Of a stretch of 64,000 bases of DNA, positions 27,676 through 40,141 are shown one piece after another. The stretch comes from Helicobacter sp. (GTDB lineage Bacteria; Campylobacterota; Campylobacteria; Campylobacterales; Helicobacteraceae). Location of the stretch: assembly GCF_022770205.1 (NCBI RefSeq), contig NZ_JALEIK010000004.1:29055-93054 (forward strand). The letters are read 5' to 3'. A program made the position numbers and the translations under genes. The notes under the pieces were generated by a model that searched no databases, was not told the DNA's origin, and was given only the letters and a program-made list of their open reading frames with translations. Positions within the stretch are counted from its first letter, which is position 1. Each line of letters starts with the position of its first letter.

Positions 27676-28526
27676 TTGACATTTTTCTCCTTTTCAAAAA
27701 TTTGTGTGTAATCCCGCATTGTCCATTCAATAAAAGGACGCGGATTAAGGGCTTGCCCTAAATAACGGATTTCATAATGCAAATGCGGACCTGTGCTTCT
27801 CCCACTATTACCAGAATAAGCAACAACCTGCCCACGCCTTACAAAATCCCCTTTTTGAACAGCAATTTTACTCAAATGCGCATAAAATGTGCTAAAACCA
27901 AAGGAATGCTCTAATTTCAACATCACTCCATAACCACCATTATAACCATTATTAACATAATAAGCCACACCATCAGCTGGAGCATAAATAGGTGTTCCAA
28001 CAGGCATACCATAATCAACCCCTGTATGCAAGTGCTTGCGTTGGGAGACAGGATTAATACGCTCTCCCCAATCAGAAGTTACACGGTATTCACTACGCAT
28101 AGGCAAGCCATTTGGAATTAGTTGCATTACAAAGGCTTTTTGCGCTCCTGTAATGCTAGCTAAATCCACACGCTCAATCAAACTTAATTCTTTAGGATTC
28201 ACCACTCTATCACTTAAACCCACAATCCCCTCTAAATCCTCTATCCTATCAGAAACTTTAACAAGTTCCTGTGTTTTCTCATCAATCAAGGCTTGCAATT
28301 CTTCATTTTTCTCATTAATTTTATAATATTCTTGTTGCATCAAATCGCGTTTAACTTCAATTTGACGCACTTCTGTTAATAATAATCGGATAGAGATAAA
28401 ACTAAAGAAAAAAATCACCACCACAAGCAAAATCACATACAACACAATTTGCTTCACATATTGGCGGATATTATATTGCTTAGAGCCATTAATATCAGTA
28501 ATTGTTACAACAAAACGATTTTTCAT
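27594..28526 (-). CDS. M23 family peptidoglycan endopeptidase (Csd1/Csd2-like cell-shape protein)
   Basis: A 310-residue inner-membrane-anchored LytM protein. A transmembrane helix covers about residues 28–50, then a coiled coil (about 55–105), then the M23 domain with HTGVDYG (first zinc ligands His and Asp, about 173–177) and GPHLHYEIR (HxH, about 250). All zinc-ligand residues seem present, so it should be an active D,D-endopeptidase that trims crosslinks. H. pylori has two paralogues, csd1 and csd2, between ccmA and folC, while only one gene fits here. Its 3' end overlaps the bactofilin start by 82 bases. Confidence 0.92.
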   Translation of the reverse strand: MKNRFVVTITDINGSKQYNIRQYVKQIVLYVILLVVVIFFFSFISIRLLLTEVRQIEVKRDLMQQEYYKINEKNEELQALIDEKTQELVKVSDRIEDLEGIVGLSDRVVNPKELSLIERVDLASITGAQKAFVMQLIPNGLPMRSEYRVTSDWGERINPVSQRKHLHTGVDYGMPVGTPIYAPADGVAYYVNNGYNGGYGVMLKLEHSFGFSTFYAHLSKIAVQKGDFVRRGQVVAYSGNSGRSTGPHLHYEIRYLGQALNPRPFIEWTMRDYTQIFEKEKNVKWQSLLTMINQLVEIQQTPALLQREQK

Positions 28527-29747
28527 CTACTTTTCTTCTATCTTCTTTGCTTTAAAATCTCTCAAAAACTTCGCCACCACGCTAAAAGAACCGCACACAA
28601 GGTATTGCGATTCCTTTTTTAATGCCACAAAATCACAATAGGGAATCTCAAGTTCTTGTAAAATTTTCTCCAACGCACTCTTATCAATCACGCGCAAATT
28701 CTCCACCTGAAAAATCTCAACACGCTGAATAATAGGTTTTAGAAGCGATAAGATTGCTTTTGGATTTTTATCAGAATAAGAATTATAAATTAAAATGGTT
28801 GCATTCCTATTAAAATTTGCATAATGCTCTAATAACGCCTTTGCACCATCTGTATTGTGTAAAACATCTAAAAAAATCTTTGGCGTTAAACTTTGGAATC
28901 TCCCTTGCAAATCAAGGGGAGGAAGCGTTTGCAAAAGAGATTTTAAAGCAAAATTTGAATTAAAATCAATTTTAGATTCCAACTTTTTTAAACTTGGAAT
29001 CCTTTTTATCGCCATAACTAAACCCTGCCAAGCAAGTGTTAAATTTTGTGCTTGATAGCTTGGATAATGATGCGCTTTGACATACTCTAAAATACTTTGT
29101 GGAATTTCTTTGAGTCTCTCTAGCTCCACATCTCTTTCTTTAGCGATTTGCCCTGCAATGCTGACCACTTCTTTTTCTCTTTGAAACCCTAACACAGAGA
29201 GTTTTACCATTGCATTGAGTTTTGTTATGGCAATCTCTTTAATGCTTGTGCCAAGATAATCTTCATGATCCATTCCAATGCTTGTAAAAAGTGTGAGTTT
29301 TGGAGTGCTACAAGTTGTTGTAGAATCATACTCTCCGCCAAGCCCCGCTTCTAAAATCACAATCTTACAATCCTTAAAAATTTTAAAAGCTAAAAATGTC
29401 AGCACTTCAAAATAGCTTGCCTCTTTTAAAACCTGTAAATCTAAACTAGAAAATGCACTCTCTAACGCAGATTCCCTAACACTCTCTCCATTAATCCAAA
29501 ATCTCTCACAAAGCGATAATAAATGCGGGGAAGTAAAATGCCCCACCCTTACCCCTAAAGCCTTAAGCATTAAGGCTAGAAATCTCCCTGTGCTTCCTTT
29601 CCCATTTGTGCCTATTATTTGAATAATAACTTGATTTTTATTAAAACTTAAATGGAGTTTTTCTAAAAGCCTTGGTGCGCGTTTTGGATTAAAAGGTGCA
29701 TATTCTGCTCCTTTTTGCTTTAAAAAACACTCCAACCTAGACATCAT
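28527..29747 (-). CDS. folC: Folylpolyglutamate synthase/dihydrofolate synthase FolC
   Basis: Adds glutamate to folates and dihydropteroate. The Mur-ligase fold shows the P-loop IIGTNGKGSTGRFLALML near residue 45, VGHFTSPHLLSLCERF, VLEAGLGGEYDSTT and FTSIGMDHEDYLG. The C-terminal domain has LDVLHNTDGAKALLEHY. The start at 29747 (ATGATGTCTAGG) is preferred because it sits over the end of the preceding gene with a ribosome site, while the longer frame to 29792 would add residues that do not fit the family. A KKLESK repeat lies near residue 255. Confidence 0.92.
   Translation of the reverse strand: MMSRLECFLKQKGAEYAPFNPKRAPRLLEKLHLSFNKNQVIIQIIGTNGKGSTGRFLALMLKALGVRVGHFTSPHLLSLCERFWINGESVRESALESAFSSLDLQVLKEASYFEVLTFLAFKIFKDCKIVILEAGLGGEYDSTTTCSTPKLTLFTSIGMDHEDYLGTSIKEIAITKLNAMVKLSVLGFQREKEVVSIAGQIAKERDVELERLKEIPQSILEYVKAHHYPSYQAQNLTLAWQGLVMAIKRIPSLKKLESKIDFNSNFALKSLLQTLPPLDLQGRFQSLTPKIFLDVLHNTDGAKALLEHYANFNRNATILIYNSYSDKNPKAILSLLKPIIQRVEIFQVENLRVIDKSALEKILQELEIPYCDFVALKKESQYLVCGSFSVVAKFLRDFKAKKIEEK
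28970..28988 (-). repeat. KKLESK-encoding 19-base repeat, copy 4 (folC)
   Basis: Coding-strand AAAAAGTTGGAATCTAAAA differs from copies 1–3 at one synonymous base. It is read in frame as KKLESK in a non-conserved stretch of FolC. Confidence 0.75.
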
Positions 29748-30951
29748 ATTGAATAATCCCTTGTGAGTCTTTGTGTTTAACAAATTCCTCAAGGCTAACT
29801 TTAAGCATAGATTCTAAATCTCTTGCTTCTACACGATGCGACACTTGCGCACTTAAAGAAATTGCAATGCGCGTTTGCTGAAACATAAACTTGCTATGGC
29901 TCACAATCTTGTCTAAATTATAAATAAAGGCAATTGCCTCTTCTTTTTCTCTCCCAAGCAAACAAGCCAAAAACTCTTCATTCCCATAATAAGCAATCAA
30001 ATCACTTGTGTTGCTATATTGCTTTAATAACCTTCCAAGCGTTGCTAAAATCCGTTTTGCCGCTTCAACTCCATAATGAAGTTTGATTTTATCATAACTT
30101 GCGATTCCAAAAACAATCACTGCGTAATTTTCACTTGTTTTTACAAATTCCTCTTCAGCATAATTTAGCACTTTTTGCATTCCAACCTTGCTCATCAAAG
30201 TCGTCATCGCATCAATAGGCAATGCCATTACATCTTTAAATTCTAACAGCTTTTTAGACGGATGTGTCGCTGGATTTGTAAAATCGTGCTTTTGTGGTTC
30301 TTGTTGGTTTAGAGAAGAAGGCAAGGCACTTAGGGCTAAGATTTGAGCTTCTAAGCCTTTTAGCAATTTAAGCTGCTCTTCTTTTGTAGGCTTTGACTCT
30401 TTTAAGAACTCACGCACATCATCTTGCCATTTTTGGATTCCAAAATAAGGAATCTTAAAATTACTTAAAATTTCAAGTGCCTTTAAAAAATCTAAAAAAT
30501 CAAATTCTGGAATCTTTTTAACCTGCTCCATCCAACGCTCACGCCAATTATGCATAGATTGAGAATTTAGCTTATCAATTTCAATCAAATGTCCCTTTGC
30601 AAGCATACTTACCTCTTTTTGAGGATGTGTAGCAAGCAGGCGCAAAAGCAATTTTAATGTTTCAAGTGAAGTATTAAAATTTTTCTTTGAAAAATTAAGA
30701 TGATTAATAGCCTTTGTTAAAGCAATAAGAAGCTCATTTTTATGCTTAAATTTCTTGTGCGGTAAATTCTCTTTAGCTTCAGGATCTAACATTTCAAGCA
30801 CCTTTTCAATGCTCAATTCTAATTCCACCACAATACCCATTTTCTTAGCTGCTACACAATAAGCTTGCGCATAAGCCTCTGGCGTTGGTTCTTTTCCCTC
30901 CTTTAACAATGCCCTCAAAGCTTCTCTAGCAATGTTTTGTGCATTTTGCAT
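29737..30951 (-). CDS. GGDEF-domain protein with degenerate active site (GNEEF)
   Basis: A protein of about 404 residues without membrane helices. The N-terminal two-thirds is helical and unrecognised. The last 165 residues or so resemble a GGDEF (diguanylate cyclase) domain: VFGIASYDKIKLHYGVEAA corresponds to the substrate-binding block and YYGNEEFLACLLG to the GGDEF signature. The catalytic motif reads GNEEF, and the usual Asp-rich metal-binding block is also altered, so it is probably not an active cyclase and may be a GTP or c-di-GMP sensor or a structural relic. The ATG at 30951 overlaps the lptE stop as TGATG and follows a GAGGGG ribosome site; the TTG one codon earlier is less likely. 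Confidence 0.8.
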   Translation of the reverse strand: MQNAQNIAREALRALLKEGKEPTPEAYAQAYCVAAKKMGIVVELELSIEKVLEMLDPEAKENLPHKKFKHKNELLIALTKAINHLNFSKKNFNTSLETLKLLLRLLATHPQKEVSMLAKGHLIEIDKLNSQSMHNWRERWMEQVKKIPEFDFLDFLKALEILSNFKIPYFGIQKWQDDVREFLKESKPTKEEQLKLLKGLEAQILALSALPSSLNQQEPQKHDFTNPATHPSKKLLEFKDVMALPIDAMTTLMSKVGMQKVLNYAEEEFVKTSENYAVIVFGIASYDKIKLHYGVEAAKRILATLGRLLKQYSNTSDLIAYYGNEEFLACLLGREKEEAIAFIYNLDKIVSHSKFMFQQTRIAISLSAQVSHRVEARDLESMLKVSLEEFVKHKDSQGIIQYDV

Positions 30952-31460
30952 CAATGCCCCTCAATCCCTATTTGAGAAATAAATCCATCTAAAGCTTGGA
31001 GTGTTGCGCGATTAATCGCCTCAAGTCGCACAGAATCCGTAATGATAGAACTCTCATTCAAAGAAAAGCTATAAAATCCTCTTTTATTAAACACACGCAT
31101 TTTTTGACTTAGATTATTGATAAATTTAAATTCCACAGCAACTTCGCAACGATAAAATGTTGCAAAACCTGTGCGGTTCTCTGCAAGAGAGTTAAAACTT
31201 ACTGAACGCAATTGCACTTCTATAATGGAAGTTGCATTTTCTTTATCCACAATATTTGCGTGCAGGCGACCAAAAATACTTTTAGAGAGCTCATCTTTTA
31301 ATGCCACACTATTTTGGGGATCTCTAGGATCAATTTTTACTTCTACATAAATTTTATCGCCCAATGTTTTTTGGGTGTTATGCGCTAAAGGCTTATAACC
31401 ACACGCACTAAAATTCAATGCTAAAAAAGCTACTAAAATTAGAAAAATTTTTTGCATCAT
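30951..31460 (-). CDS. lptE: LPS assembly lipoprotein LptE
   Basis: Outer membrane lipoprotein that plugs the LptD barrel during lipopolysaccharide export. The 169-residue protein has a lipoprotein signal ending in FSACGYKPL (lipidated Cys about residue 20) and an LptE-like core with [20 protein letters not shown] and [17 protein letters not shown]. Sequence conservation in this family is weak, so the call rests on the signal, the length, the GYKPL start and the position after leuS, as in related genomes. It overlaps leuS by a few bases. Confidence 0.85.
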   Translation of the reverse strand: MMQKIFLILVAFLALNFSACGYKPLAHNTQKTLGDKIYVEVKIDPRDPQNSVALKDELSKSIFGRLHANIVDKENATSIIEVQLRSVSFNSLAENRTGFATFYRCEVAVEFKFINNLSQKMRVFNKRGFYSFSLNESSIITDSVRLEAINRATLQALDGFISQIGIEGH

Positions 31461-33922
31461 TGCACCACAAAATTCACAAGCTTATTGGGCACAACAATTT
31501 CTTTTACAATGGCGACTCCATTAATCCATTTTTCAACGGCAACTTTTGCAAGCGCTAAAACTTCTGTGTCATCTGCATTGATAGCCACTTTAATTTCACC
31601 TCTACGCTTACCATTGATTGTAATTGCCATTGTAATGGAATCCTCTTTTAATGCAGACGCATCTAAAGCAATGGGAGCAAAATTTGCAAGATTAAAATAC
31701 TTCTTACTTAACTCCCAACAAATGTGTGGAATAATCGGCTCTAGCACATTAAGCAAAATAAAATACCCCTCGCTCCACACTTTAGCATTATCCTGCTCAT
31801 TAAGGGCATTTAAAGCTTCCATACAAGCAGCAATGAGCGTATTAAAAGCATATCCACTCTCGTGTGTGAAAGTTTCATTGGATTTTTTCAGTGCTTCATA
31901 GACTTTTTTGCGCGCATATTTTTCCTTCTGGCTTAAATTTTCTACTGCAATTTTTGGTAAGATGGTAATTTTTTGCACTTTTTCAATCTTTGCACACAAA
32001 CGCTTAATAAAGCGAAAAGAACCCTCTACTGCTGAATCATTCCATTCCAACTCCCGCACAGGAGGAGCTGCAAATAAAATAAAAAGCCTTGCAGTATCTG
32101 CACCAAATTGCGCAATAATCTCACTAGGATCTACAACATTTCCTTTGGATTTGCTCATTTTTGCACCATCTTTTGTTACCATTCCTTGTGTTAAAAGATT
32201 AGAAAAAGGCTCACTAGATTCTGTATAACCCAAACTTTTTAAAACTTTTGTGAAAAAACGCGCATACAATAAGTGCAAAATCGCGTGTTCAATCCCGCCA
32301 ATATATTCATCAACATCCATCCAATATTGCGCATCTTCTGCGCTAATTGCCTCATTTTGGCGCAAATTTTGTGGCGTTGTGTAACGCAAGAAATACCAGC
32401 TAGATTCCACAAAAGTATCTAGTGTATCTGTTTCTCTAAGTGCGTTTTTCCCACATTTTGGGCAAGCACAATGCTTCCAACTCAAATGCTTATCTAGCGG
32501 ATTCCCCTCCCCATCAATGCTAACATCCTCAGGCAATGCAACGGGTAATTTCTCTAAGGATTCTGGCACAATGCCACAAAACTCACAATGGATTAAAGGA
32601 ATCGGAGTCCCCCAATATCTCTGCCTTGAAATCCCCCAATCTCGCAATTTAAAATTTACAACAGCCCTACCCTTGCCACTTTTTTCAAAATAAGCAATGA
32701 TTTTTTGCTTTGCCTCTTCATTATCCAAGCCATCATACTCTTGTGAATTTATTAGCACCCCACCTTCTGTGTAAAAACCATTTTGCGTAAAATCTTTGGA
32801 ATCTTTTGGTTGAATCACAGGAATAATAGGTAAATCATATTTTTTAGCAAACTCAAAATCTCTTTCATCGTGGGCTGGCACACTCATCACCGCCCCACTT
32901 CCATAACCCATTAACACAAAATTTGCCACCCATAATGGAATCCTTTTTTGACTTAAAGGATGAATGGCATAAATTCCAAGTGGAATCCCTATTTTTTCTT
33001 GCTGTGCACGCTCCCTTTCGCTTGTGTTTTGCATTACTTGAATTTGCTCCATCACTTCTTTTGCAAGTCCATAGTTTTGCGCATTTTCTAATATTGCTTT
33101 CACTAAAGGGTGTTCAGGTGCAACTGCGCAATAACTCGCACCAAAAATCGTATCAGGACGCGTGGTAAAGACTTCTAATTCTGAAATCACGCCATCCCCA
33201 TTTTGAATACTTTTTTCTAACTCAAAGACAAAGCTTAACCCCTCTGACTTACCAATCCAATTGCGCTGCATTGTTAAAACTTGATTAGGCCACTTCCCCT
33301 CTAGTGCATCTAAATCCTGTAATAATTCCTCAGCATAATCTGTGATTTTAATGTAGTATTGATACATTTCTTTTTGCACCACAGGCGTATCGCAACGCCA
33401 ACATTTTCCTTCAATCACTTGCTCATTTGCAAGCACGGTTTTATCATTTGGACACCAATTTAAAAAGCCCTTTTTGCGATAAATTAGCCCCTTTTCCCAC
33501 ATTGCGATGAAAAAAGTTTGCTCCCATTTTGAATAAACCCTATCACAAGTTGCAAGTTCACGCATTTTTGAAAAAGAAAATCCAAGACTATAAAGTTGGG
33601 ATTTCATATTTTCAATATTAGAATAAGTCCAAGCTTTAGGATGTGTTTTATGCTTAATGGCAGCGTTTTCTGCTGGCATTCCAAAAGCATCCCAACCAAT
33701 AGGATGCAACACATTATAACCCTCTTTGCGAAACTTCCTAGCAATCGCATCGCTGATGCAATAATTGCGCACATGCCCCATATGGATATTCCCGCTAGGA
33801 TAAGGAAACATACTTAAAATATACTTTTTAGGCAAAGCTTTATCTTCTCTTGGTTCATACGCACCACTCTCTTCCCAAAACTTCTGCCACTTCCTCTCAA
33901 CTTCCCTAGGATTGTATTCCAT
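31457..33922 (-). CDS. leuS: Leucyl-tRNA synthetase
   Basis: Charges tRNA-Leu; a class I synthetase of 821 residues. HMGH (residues 47–50) is the HIGH motif and KMSKSKGN (about 600) the KMSKS loop. The CP1 editing domain shows [13 protein letters not shown] and the conserved DERDFEFA aspartate region. A zinc-like cysteine cluster, CEFCGIV and CACPKCGK, occurs near 430–475. It is followed by lptE with overlapping stop and start. Confidence 0.98.
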   Translation of the reverse strand: MEYNPREVERKWQKFWEESGAYEPREDKALPKKYILSMFPYPSGNIHMGHVRNYCISDAIARKFRKEGYNVLHPIGWDAFGMPAENAAIKHKTHPKAWTYSNIENMKSQLYSLGFSFSKMRELATCDRVYSKWEQTFFIAMWEKGLIYRKKGFLNWCPNDKTVLANEQVIEGKCWRCDTPVVQKEMYQYYIKITDYAEELLQDLDALEGKWPNQVLTMQRNWIGKSEGLSFVFELEKSIQNGDGVISELEVFTTRPDTIFGASYCAVAPEHPLVKAILENAQNYGLAKEVMEQIQVMQNTSERERAQQEKIGIPLGIYAIHPLSQKRIPLWVANFVLMGYGSGAVMSVPAHDERDFEFAKKYDLPIIPVIQPKDSKDFTQNGFYTEGGVLINSQEYDGLDNEEAKQKIIAYFEKSGKGRAVVNFKLRDWGISRQRYWGTPIPLIHCEFCGIVPESLEKLPVALPEDVSIDGEGNPLDKHLSWKHCACPKCGKNALRETDTLDTFVESSWYFLRYTTPQNLRQNEAISAEDAQYWMDVDEYIGGIEHAILHLLYARFFTKVLKSLGYTESSEPFSNLLTQGMVTKDGAKMSKSKGNVVDPSEIIAQFGADTARLFILFAAPPVRELEWNDSAVEGSFRFIKRLCAKIEKVQKITILPKIAVENLSQKEKYARKKVYEALKKSNETFTHESGYAFNTLIAACMEALNALNEQDNAKVWSEGYFILLNVLEPIIPHICWELSKKYFNLANFAPIALDASALKEDSITMAITINGKRRGEIKVAINADDTEVLALAKVAVEKWINGVAIVKEIVVPNKLVNFVVQ

Positions 33923-33931
33923 ACCACACCT

Positions 33932-34273
33932 CTAATTATAGTTGTTGTAGCTCTTAATGCTTTCAATAGAGATAAATATAACAGATACAATATTTGCAAC
34001 CAATGCACCAAGCGCTAATGCTACTGCGACATTAATGTCATCAAATACTTGCAGATAAATCAATGCCGGAATTAAATGTAAATCTGCCACCAAAGAAGCT
34101 GCCATGAGCTCTGCTGACATAAAGCTCCTAACCCCAATCTTTAAAATCGTTGAGAGAATATTGACACCACCTGCGATAAATAGCATCACCAAACTTTGTT
34201 CAACCAAAAAGCCAACCGTAAAAGTTAGGCTCATCAAAATAAAAAAAACAAAAGTTACCTTTCCCCAATCCAT
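33932..34273 (-). CDS. Small integral membrane protein (DUF6394-like)
   Basis: A 113-residue protein made almost entirely of three or four transmembrane helices, with short charged loops and a C-terminal SYNNYN tail. It occupies the same place between leuS and secF as a conserved hypothetical gene of H. pylori. No catalytic motif is visible. Its stop is nine bases before leuS and its start overlaps the secF stop, so it is co-expressed with the Sec genes; a role with membrane insertion is only a guess. Confidence 0.8.
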   Translation of the reverse strand: MDWGKVTFVFFILMSLTFTVGFLVEQSLVMLFIAGGVNILSTILKIGVRSFMSAELMAASLVADLHLIPALIYLQVFDDINVAVALALGALVANIVSVIFISIESIKSYNNYN

Positions 34274-35244
34274 TAGATTCTACCCCTTTCATACATTTCT
34301 CGTAATTTCTTTTTCTCTAATGCCTTTCTCTCTGCTTCAATCACTTTTTGATAATATTTTTGCAAATCAAATCCAAACAAAATCACAAGTTTACTTGCAA
34401 CAAAAATAGAGCTATAACTCCCAACAATAGAGCCAACTAACATTGGCAGACTAAAACCTTTAATAATTTCTCCACCAAAAACATAAAGAGTAAAAACCGC
34501 AAAAAACATTGTTAAAGAAGTTAGAATCGTCCTTGAAAGCGTAGCTGAAAGTGCTTCATTAATAACATTTTCTAAGGTTTCTTGATTTCTAAGACTAATG
34601 GTTTCACGGATTCTATCAAAAATAATAATTGTGTCGTTAATGGAATATCCAATGATTGTTAAAAGTGCAGCAATCACTTCTAGCCCTAAATCAATATCAA
34701 ACAAAACCACAGCTCCAGCAGCAATCACAACATCATGCACAAGTGCTAAAATCGCTGCTAGCGCAAACCGCCATTCATAACGATAAGAAACATAACACAG
34801 AATGCTAATTAGTGCAAGAATAAGTGCTACACTCCCCTTTTCTCTAAGCTCACTTCCTACCTTTGGACCCACAACATCTACACGGCGCACACTAAGATTG
34901 CCTGTGTCTTTAAGGACATTTGCCACTTCTTGCCCAATATCTTCATTTACGCTTGATGAAGCTGTTGGAAGTTTAATTAAAATCTCCTCTGGTGAGCCAA
35001 ACTCACTCACTTGCACACCATTATACTTCTCTACCGCTTCTAATGTTTTTCTAATCTCTGACAAAGGAGCTGGCTTTTCATACTGCACTTGAACAATTGT
35101 CCCACCAGCAAAGTCTATACCAAGACTAAATCCGGGTTTAATAAATAAAACAAGAGAGCCTGCAAATAAAATCAAAGAAAGCACAATTCCATAATTTGAC
35201 ATCTTTACAAAATCATACACTTTATTATGCTTAAAAAAATCCAT
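34273..35244 (-). CDS. secF: Protein-export membrane protein SecF
   Basis: With SecD it uses the proton gradient to complete protein export through SecYEG. The 323-residue protein has six transmembrane helices, a first periplasmic loop, and the signatures GIDFAGGTIVQV near residue 40, SLTMFFAVFTLYVFGGE and GYSINDTIIIFDRIRE near 200. The C-terminal tail is strongly basic. It lies directly after secD. Confidence 0.97.
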   Translation of the reverse strand: MDFFKHNKVYDFVKMSNYGIVLSLILFAGSLVLFIKPGFSLGIDFAGGTIVQVQYEKPAPLSEIRKTLEAVEKYNGVQVSEFGSPEEILIKLPTASSSVNEDIGQEVANVLKDTGNLSVRRVDVVGPKVGSELREKGSVALILALISILCYVSYRYEWRFALAAILALVHDVVIAAGAVVLFDIDLGLEVIAALLTIIGYSINDTIIIFDRIRETISLRNQETLENVINEALSATLSRTILTSLTMFFAVFTLYVFGGEIIKGFSLPMLVGSIVGSYSSIFVASKLVILFGFDLQKYYQKVIEAERKALEKKKLREMYERGRI

Positions 35245-35252
35245 AGTAATCC

Positions 35253-36824
35253 TTATTGACTTCTATAACCAAACCACAGCGCATAATTGCCTGATTTTAT
35301 AATACGATTCTGAAACATTCTAAACACGCCGTGCGTTCCAACAATTGCAGTAATAATTGATGCTAAGATTCCAATACTCATTGTGATTGCAAATCCTTTA
35401 ATTGCCCCAGTTCCACACATATACAACAACACCGCAGCAATCAATGAAGTTAAGTTGGAATCAAAAATCGCTCTTGAAGCGTTAGCATAACCATTTTCTA
35501 GGGATTTGATAAAATTCTCTTTAGCGCGCAATCCCTCTCTAATTCTTTCATTAATAATCACATTTGCATCCACTGCCATACCCACCGTTAAAATAATCCC
35601 AGCCATTCCCGGAAGTGTTAGAGTTGCTCCAAAAAGTGCCATCACCGCAATAACTAGCAAAATATTAACCGCTAATGCAATATCTGCAATAATCCCCGCA
35701 ATCCCATAGTATAGCACCATAAACACAACAACTAAAATCGCACCTGTAATTAGCGCAATCATAGACGCCTTAATGCTATCAGCTCCCAATGAAGGACCCA
35801 CACTGCGTTTTTCTAGCAAAATTATAGGTGCTGGCAATGCTCCGCTTCTTAATGCAATTGCAATATCACTTGCCTGTTGCACACTAAAGCCACCGCTAAT
35901 TTGCCCACTTCCCCCACCAATTCTCTCCCTAATCACAGGGGCAGAATACACCTTACCATCTAGCACAATTGCCATACGATTGCCCACATTCTTGCCTGAG
36001 AAATCGCCAAAAATCTTGCCCCCCTGTGCATTAAGCGTGAAATTAATTACAGACTGTCCGTTTTGATCATACGCCGCCCTTGCATCTGTTAGCATCGCAC
36101 CATCTAAAATAGGGATTGCTTTAAGCAAGATTTTTTGCGTTGGATCATCTGCAAAAGGCAAAATCACATCCCCATAGGACTCTGCTTCTGCATCCGTCAT
36201 CAAAAAAACCCTAGCATTACGCGCTTCATCAACTGCCATCATTTGTAAATGCCCACCTTTGGAAATGAGCTCTAAAGCACGCTGCTCATCCTCTTGTGTT
36301 TTAATACCGGGTAATTGGACTAAAATTGCATCTTCCCCTTGCTTGGTTACGCTAGGCTCAGAGAGCCCAAATTGATCCAAACGATTCCTAATGTTTCCAA
36401 TAGCTTGCTCAATGGCAAAATTCTTAAGAGTTACAATCTCAGCTTCTGTAAAAGAAATTGTGTAATAAAGATTATTCTCTGTAATATTTAAACCCGGAAT
36501 CGTCTTTAAATACGCATCTATCTTAGCTTTTTCATTAGAATCCAATAACTCAAAGCTAACAAAATCTCCGCGCACACTTAGCCTATCTAATAAGATTTGC
36601 TCATCCAATGCATAGTAATTAATTTGTGCCGCTAAAGAAGTGTAACGCGTCTTTATAGCTTCTTGTGTTTGCACTCCTAAAAGCAAATTTAACCCTCCTT
36701 GTAAATCCAATCCTAATGTGATTTTAGGACCTTGCGTTTGAAAAAAGGAAGGAATAGAAAGCACGATTCCAAAAAGCGTTGCCACAATAAAAAAGAATAA
36801 CTTTGTGTTAAAAGATTTTTTCAT
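35253..36824 (-). CDS. secD: Protein-export membrane protein SecD
   Basis: RND-like Sec accessory subunit with six transmembrane helices and a large periplasmic P1 domain. Signatures are [15 protein letters not shown] near residue 40, [18 protein letters not shown] near 150, and [18 protein letters not shown] near 430, which carries the proton-pathway Asp. The start at 36824 gives [10 protein letters not shown] and 523 residues; an upstream ATG at 36857 in the same frame overlaps yajC and has no better ribosome site. Start choice is uncertain. Confidence 0.95.
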   Translation of the reverse strand: MKKSFNTKLFFFIVATLFGIVLSIPSFFQTQGPKITLGLDLQGGLNLLLGVQTQEAIKTRYTSLAAQINYYALDEQILLDRLSVRGDFVSFELLDSNEKAKIDAYLKTIPGLNITENNLYYTISFTEAEIVTLKNFAIEQAIGNIRNRLDQFGLSEPSVTKQGEDAILVQLPGIKTQEDEQRALELISKGGHLQMMAVDEARNARVFLMTDAEAESYGDVILPFADDPTQKILLKAIPILDGAMLTDARAAYDQNGQSVINFTLNAQGGKIFGDFSGKNVGNRMAIVLDGKVYSAPVIRERIGGGSGQISGGFSVQQASDIAIALRSGALPAPIILLEKRSVGPSLGADSIKASMIALITGAILVVVFMVLYYGIAGIIADIALAVNILLVIAVMALFGATLTLPGMAGIILTVGMAVDANVIINERIREGLRAKENFIKSLENGYANASRAIFDSNLTSLIAAVLLYMCGTGAIKGFAITMSIGILASIITAIVGTHGVFRMFQNRIIKSGNYALWFGYRSQ

Positions 36825-36831
36825 AAAGGAA

Positions 36832-37110
36832 CTATTGTTCAATTTTTTTAGCAACATAATCTTTGGAGAGTTTTACAACCGTATCGTCATTTAAGCGCAC
36901 CATAAAAAACTCCTCTTCACGCTTAACAATTTCTACAATAAACCCACCGCTTGTTACAATTTTATCCCCTTTATCCAAACCTTTAAGCATCTCTCTATGG
37001 CGTTTAGCCTGTGTTTGCTGTGGGCGGATAATCAAGAAATAAAAAATCGCAACCAACACAAGCAAGGGAAGTAATTGCGTCAAGGTGTTTCCAATATTTT
37101 CCATAATCAA
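36832..37110 (-). CDS. yajC: Sec translocon accessory protein YajC
   Basis: A 92-residue protein with one N-terminal transmembrane helix (about residues 12–29) and the conserved [19 protein letters not shown] block followed by a small beta domain ([14 protein letters not shown]). It forms the SecDF-YajC complex and begins the long minus-strand run of genes at 37.1 kb. Confidence 0.96.
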   Translation of the reverse strand: MIMENIGNTLTQLLPLLVLVAIFYFLIIRPQQTQAKRHREMLKGLDKGDKIVTSGGFIVEIVKREEEFFMVRLNDDTVVKLSKDYVAKKIEQ

Positions 37111-37229
37111 ACCTTACAAAGTAAAATAAACTTGCGGATTTTACCACTGCTTTACTAATTAAATGTTTAAAACAGAATCTAAAATTTAAGGGGATAATTA
37201 ACCACAGACAAGGATTAAAACAAAAATCT

Positions 37230-38666
37230 TTAACAACTATAAGTTGTAATAAACTCAAAAGGATGGGGGCGTGCTTCCCAAGGCCAGATTTCTGTTTCAA
37301 ATTTATAAGTTTTATAAGCTTGGATAAACTCTTCACTAAACACTCCACCTTCTTTTAAATACGCCCTATCCACTAGCATTTCTTCAATAGCGTGTCTAAG
37401 TGTATGTGGAAGCTGCTTAATGCCTTTTTCACGGATTTCATCTAAATGCAATTCAAAAAGATTAATCTCCATTGGCGCACCCGGATCAATTGTGTTTTTA
37501 ATCCCATCAATGCCCGCCATAAGAAGCGATGCGAATGCTAAATAAGGGTTGCTAGAGCTATCAGGGAATCTAAACTCCATTCGCTTTGCCTTCTCTCCGC
37601 TATTATAAGGAATCCTAATGCTAGCACTTCTATTTTGCGCAGAATAAGTCAAAATACTTGGGGCTTCAAAGCCTGGAATAAGGCGTTTATAAGAGTTTGT
37701 GCTAGGGTTTGTGAAAGCAGCTAATGCTCTTGCGTGCTTTAACACGCCCCCTAAAAAATGCAACGCCATTTGGCTTAAGCCCTCATAAGCATCCCCTGCA
37801 AAAAGATTCCTATTCTCTTTCCAAATACTAATATGCACGTGCATTCCACTACCATTATCGCCATAAAGGGGCTTTGGCATAAAAGTTGCTGTTTTACCAT
37901 TTAAATGCGCCACCATCTTCACAACATATTTAAGCTTTTGCACATTATCAGCAGCTTCAAGCATATCACCAAACTTCACGCCAATCTCTCCTTGTCCTTG
38001 CGCCACTTCGTGATGCACCACAAAGGTTTCTAACCCCACTTGTTTTAGCACCTTCACCATCTCAGCACGCAAATCCACCATAGAATCCACAGGCGCAACA
38101 GGGAAATATCCCCCCTTAGTTCCTGGACGATGCCCAAAATTTACCCCTTCAAATTCCTTATTGCGATTCCACTCGCCCTCTTCTGTGTCAATTTCATAAT
38201 ATTGACAATTCACAGAATCCTTAATCTTAATAGAATCAAACACGAAAAATTCATTCTCCGGACCAAAATACGCCACATCACCAATTCCACTTTCCTTAAG
38301 ATAATTCATAGCGCGTTTAATGATAGAGCGTGGGCATTTCTCATAAGGCTCATCCTTGTAAATATCCCACACATCACAAAACACAACCGCCGTTGTATCC
38401 GCTGTAAAAGGATCTATAAAATAACGCACAGGATCTGGAATTAACACCATATCAGATTTATCCACGCTCTGCCAAGCAGGAAGTGAACTTCCATCAAAAG
38501 GAATCCCTTCAAAGCTACTTGCATCAATCACTTCTGCATCAAAGGAAAAGTGATGCCAAACGCCCTTAATGTCCGTGAAACGAAAGTCTATAAACTCTAC
38601 TTCATTCTCTTTGCAATAGTTAAAAAACTGCTCAACAGCCTTCTTATCTGCTACTGGTTTTTGCAT
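37230..38666 (-). CDS. glnA: Glutamine synthetase, type I
   Basis: ATP-dependent ligation of ammonia to glutamate, the main route of ammonia assimilation. The 478-residue protein has the latch region [17 protein letters not shown], the [13 protein letters not shown] ligand block, [11 protein letters not shown] and [10 protein letters not shown], and the C-terminal NRSASIRIP. The tyrosine that GlnE adenylylates in E. coli (NLYDL) is replaced by Phe in NLFELHLDE, so covalent regulation of that kind is not expected, as reported for H. pylori. It is 14 bases downstream of guaB. Confidence 0.97.
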   Translation of the reverse strand: MQKPVADKKAVEQFFNYCKENEVEFIDFRFTDIKGVWHHFSFDAEVIDASSFEGIPFDGSSLPAWQSVDKSDMVLIPDPVRYFIDPFTADTTAVVFCDVWDIYKDEPYEKCPRSIIKRAMNYLKESGIGDVAYFGPENEFFVFDSIKIKDSVNCQYYEIDTEEGEWNRNKEFEGVNFGHRPGTKGGYFPVAPVDSMVDLRAEMVKVLKQVGLETFVVHHEVAQGQGEIGVKFGDMLEAADNVQKLKYVVKMVAHLNGKTATFMPKPLYGDNGSGMHVHISIWKENRNLFAGDAYEGLSQMALHFLGGVLKHARALAAFTNPSTNSYKRLIPGFEAPSILTYSAQNRSASIRIPYNSGEKAKRMEFRFPDSSSNPYLAFASLLMAGIDGIKNTIDPGAPMEINLFELHLDEIREKGIKQLPHTLRHAIEEMLVDRAYLKEGGVFSEEFIQAYKTYKFETEIWPWEARPHPFEFITTYSC

Positions 38667-38680
38667 TGTTATTCCTTTAA

Positions 38681-40141
<1,461 letters not shown>

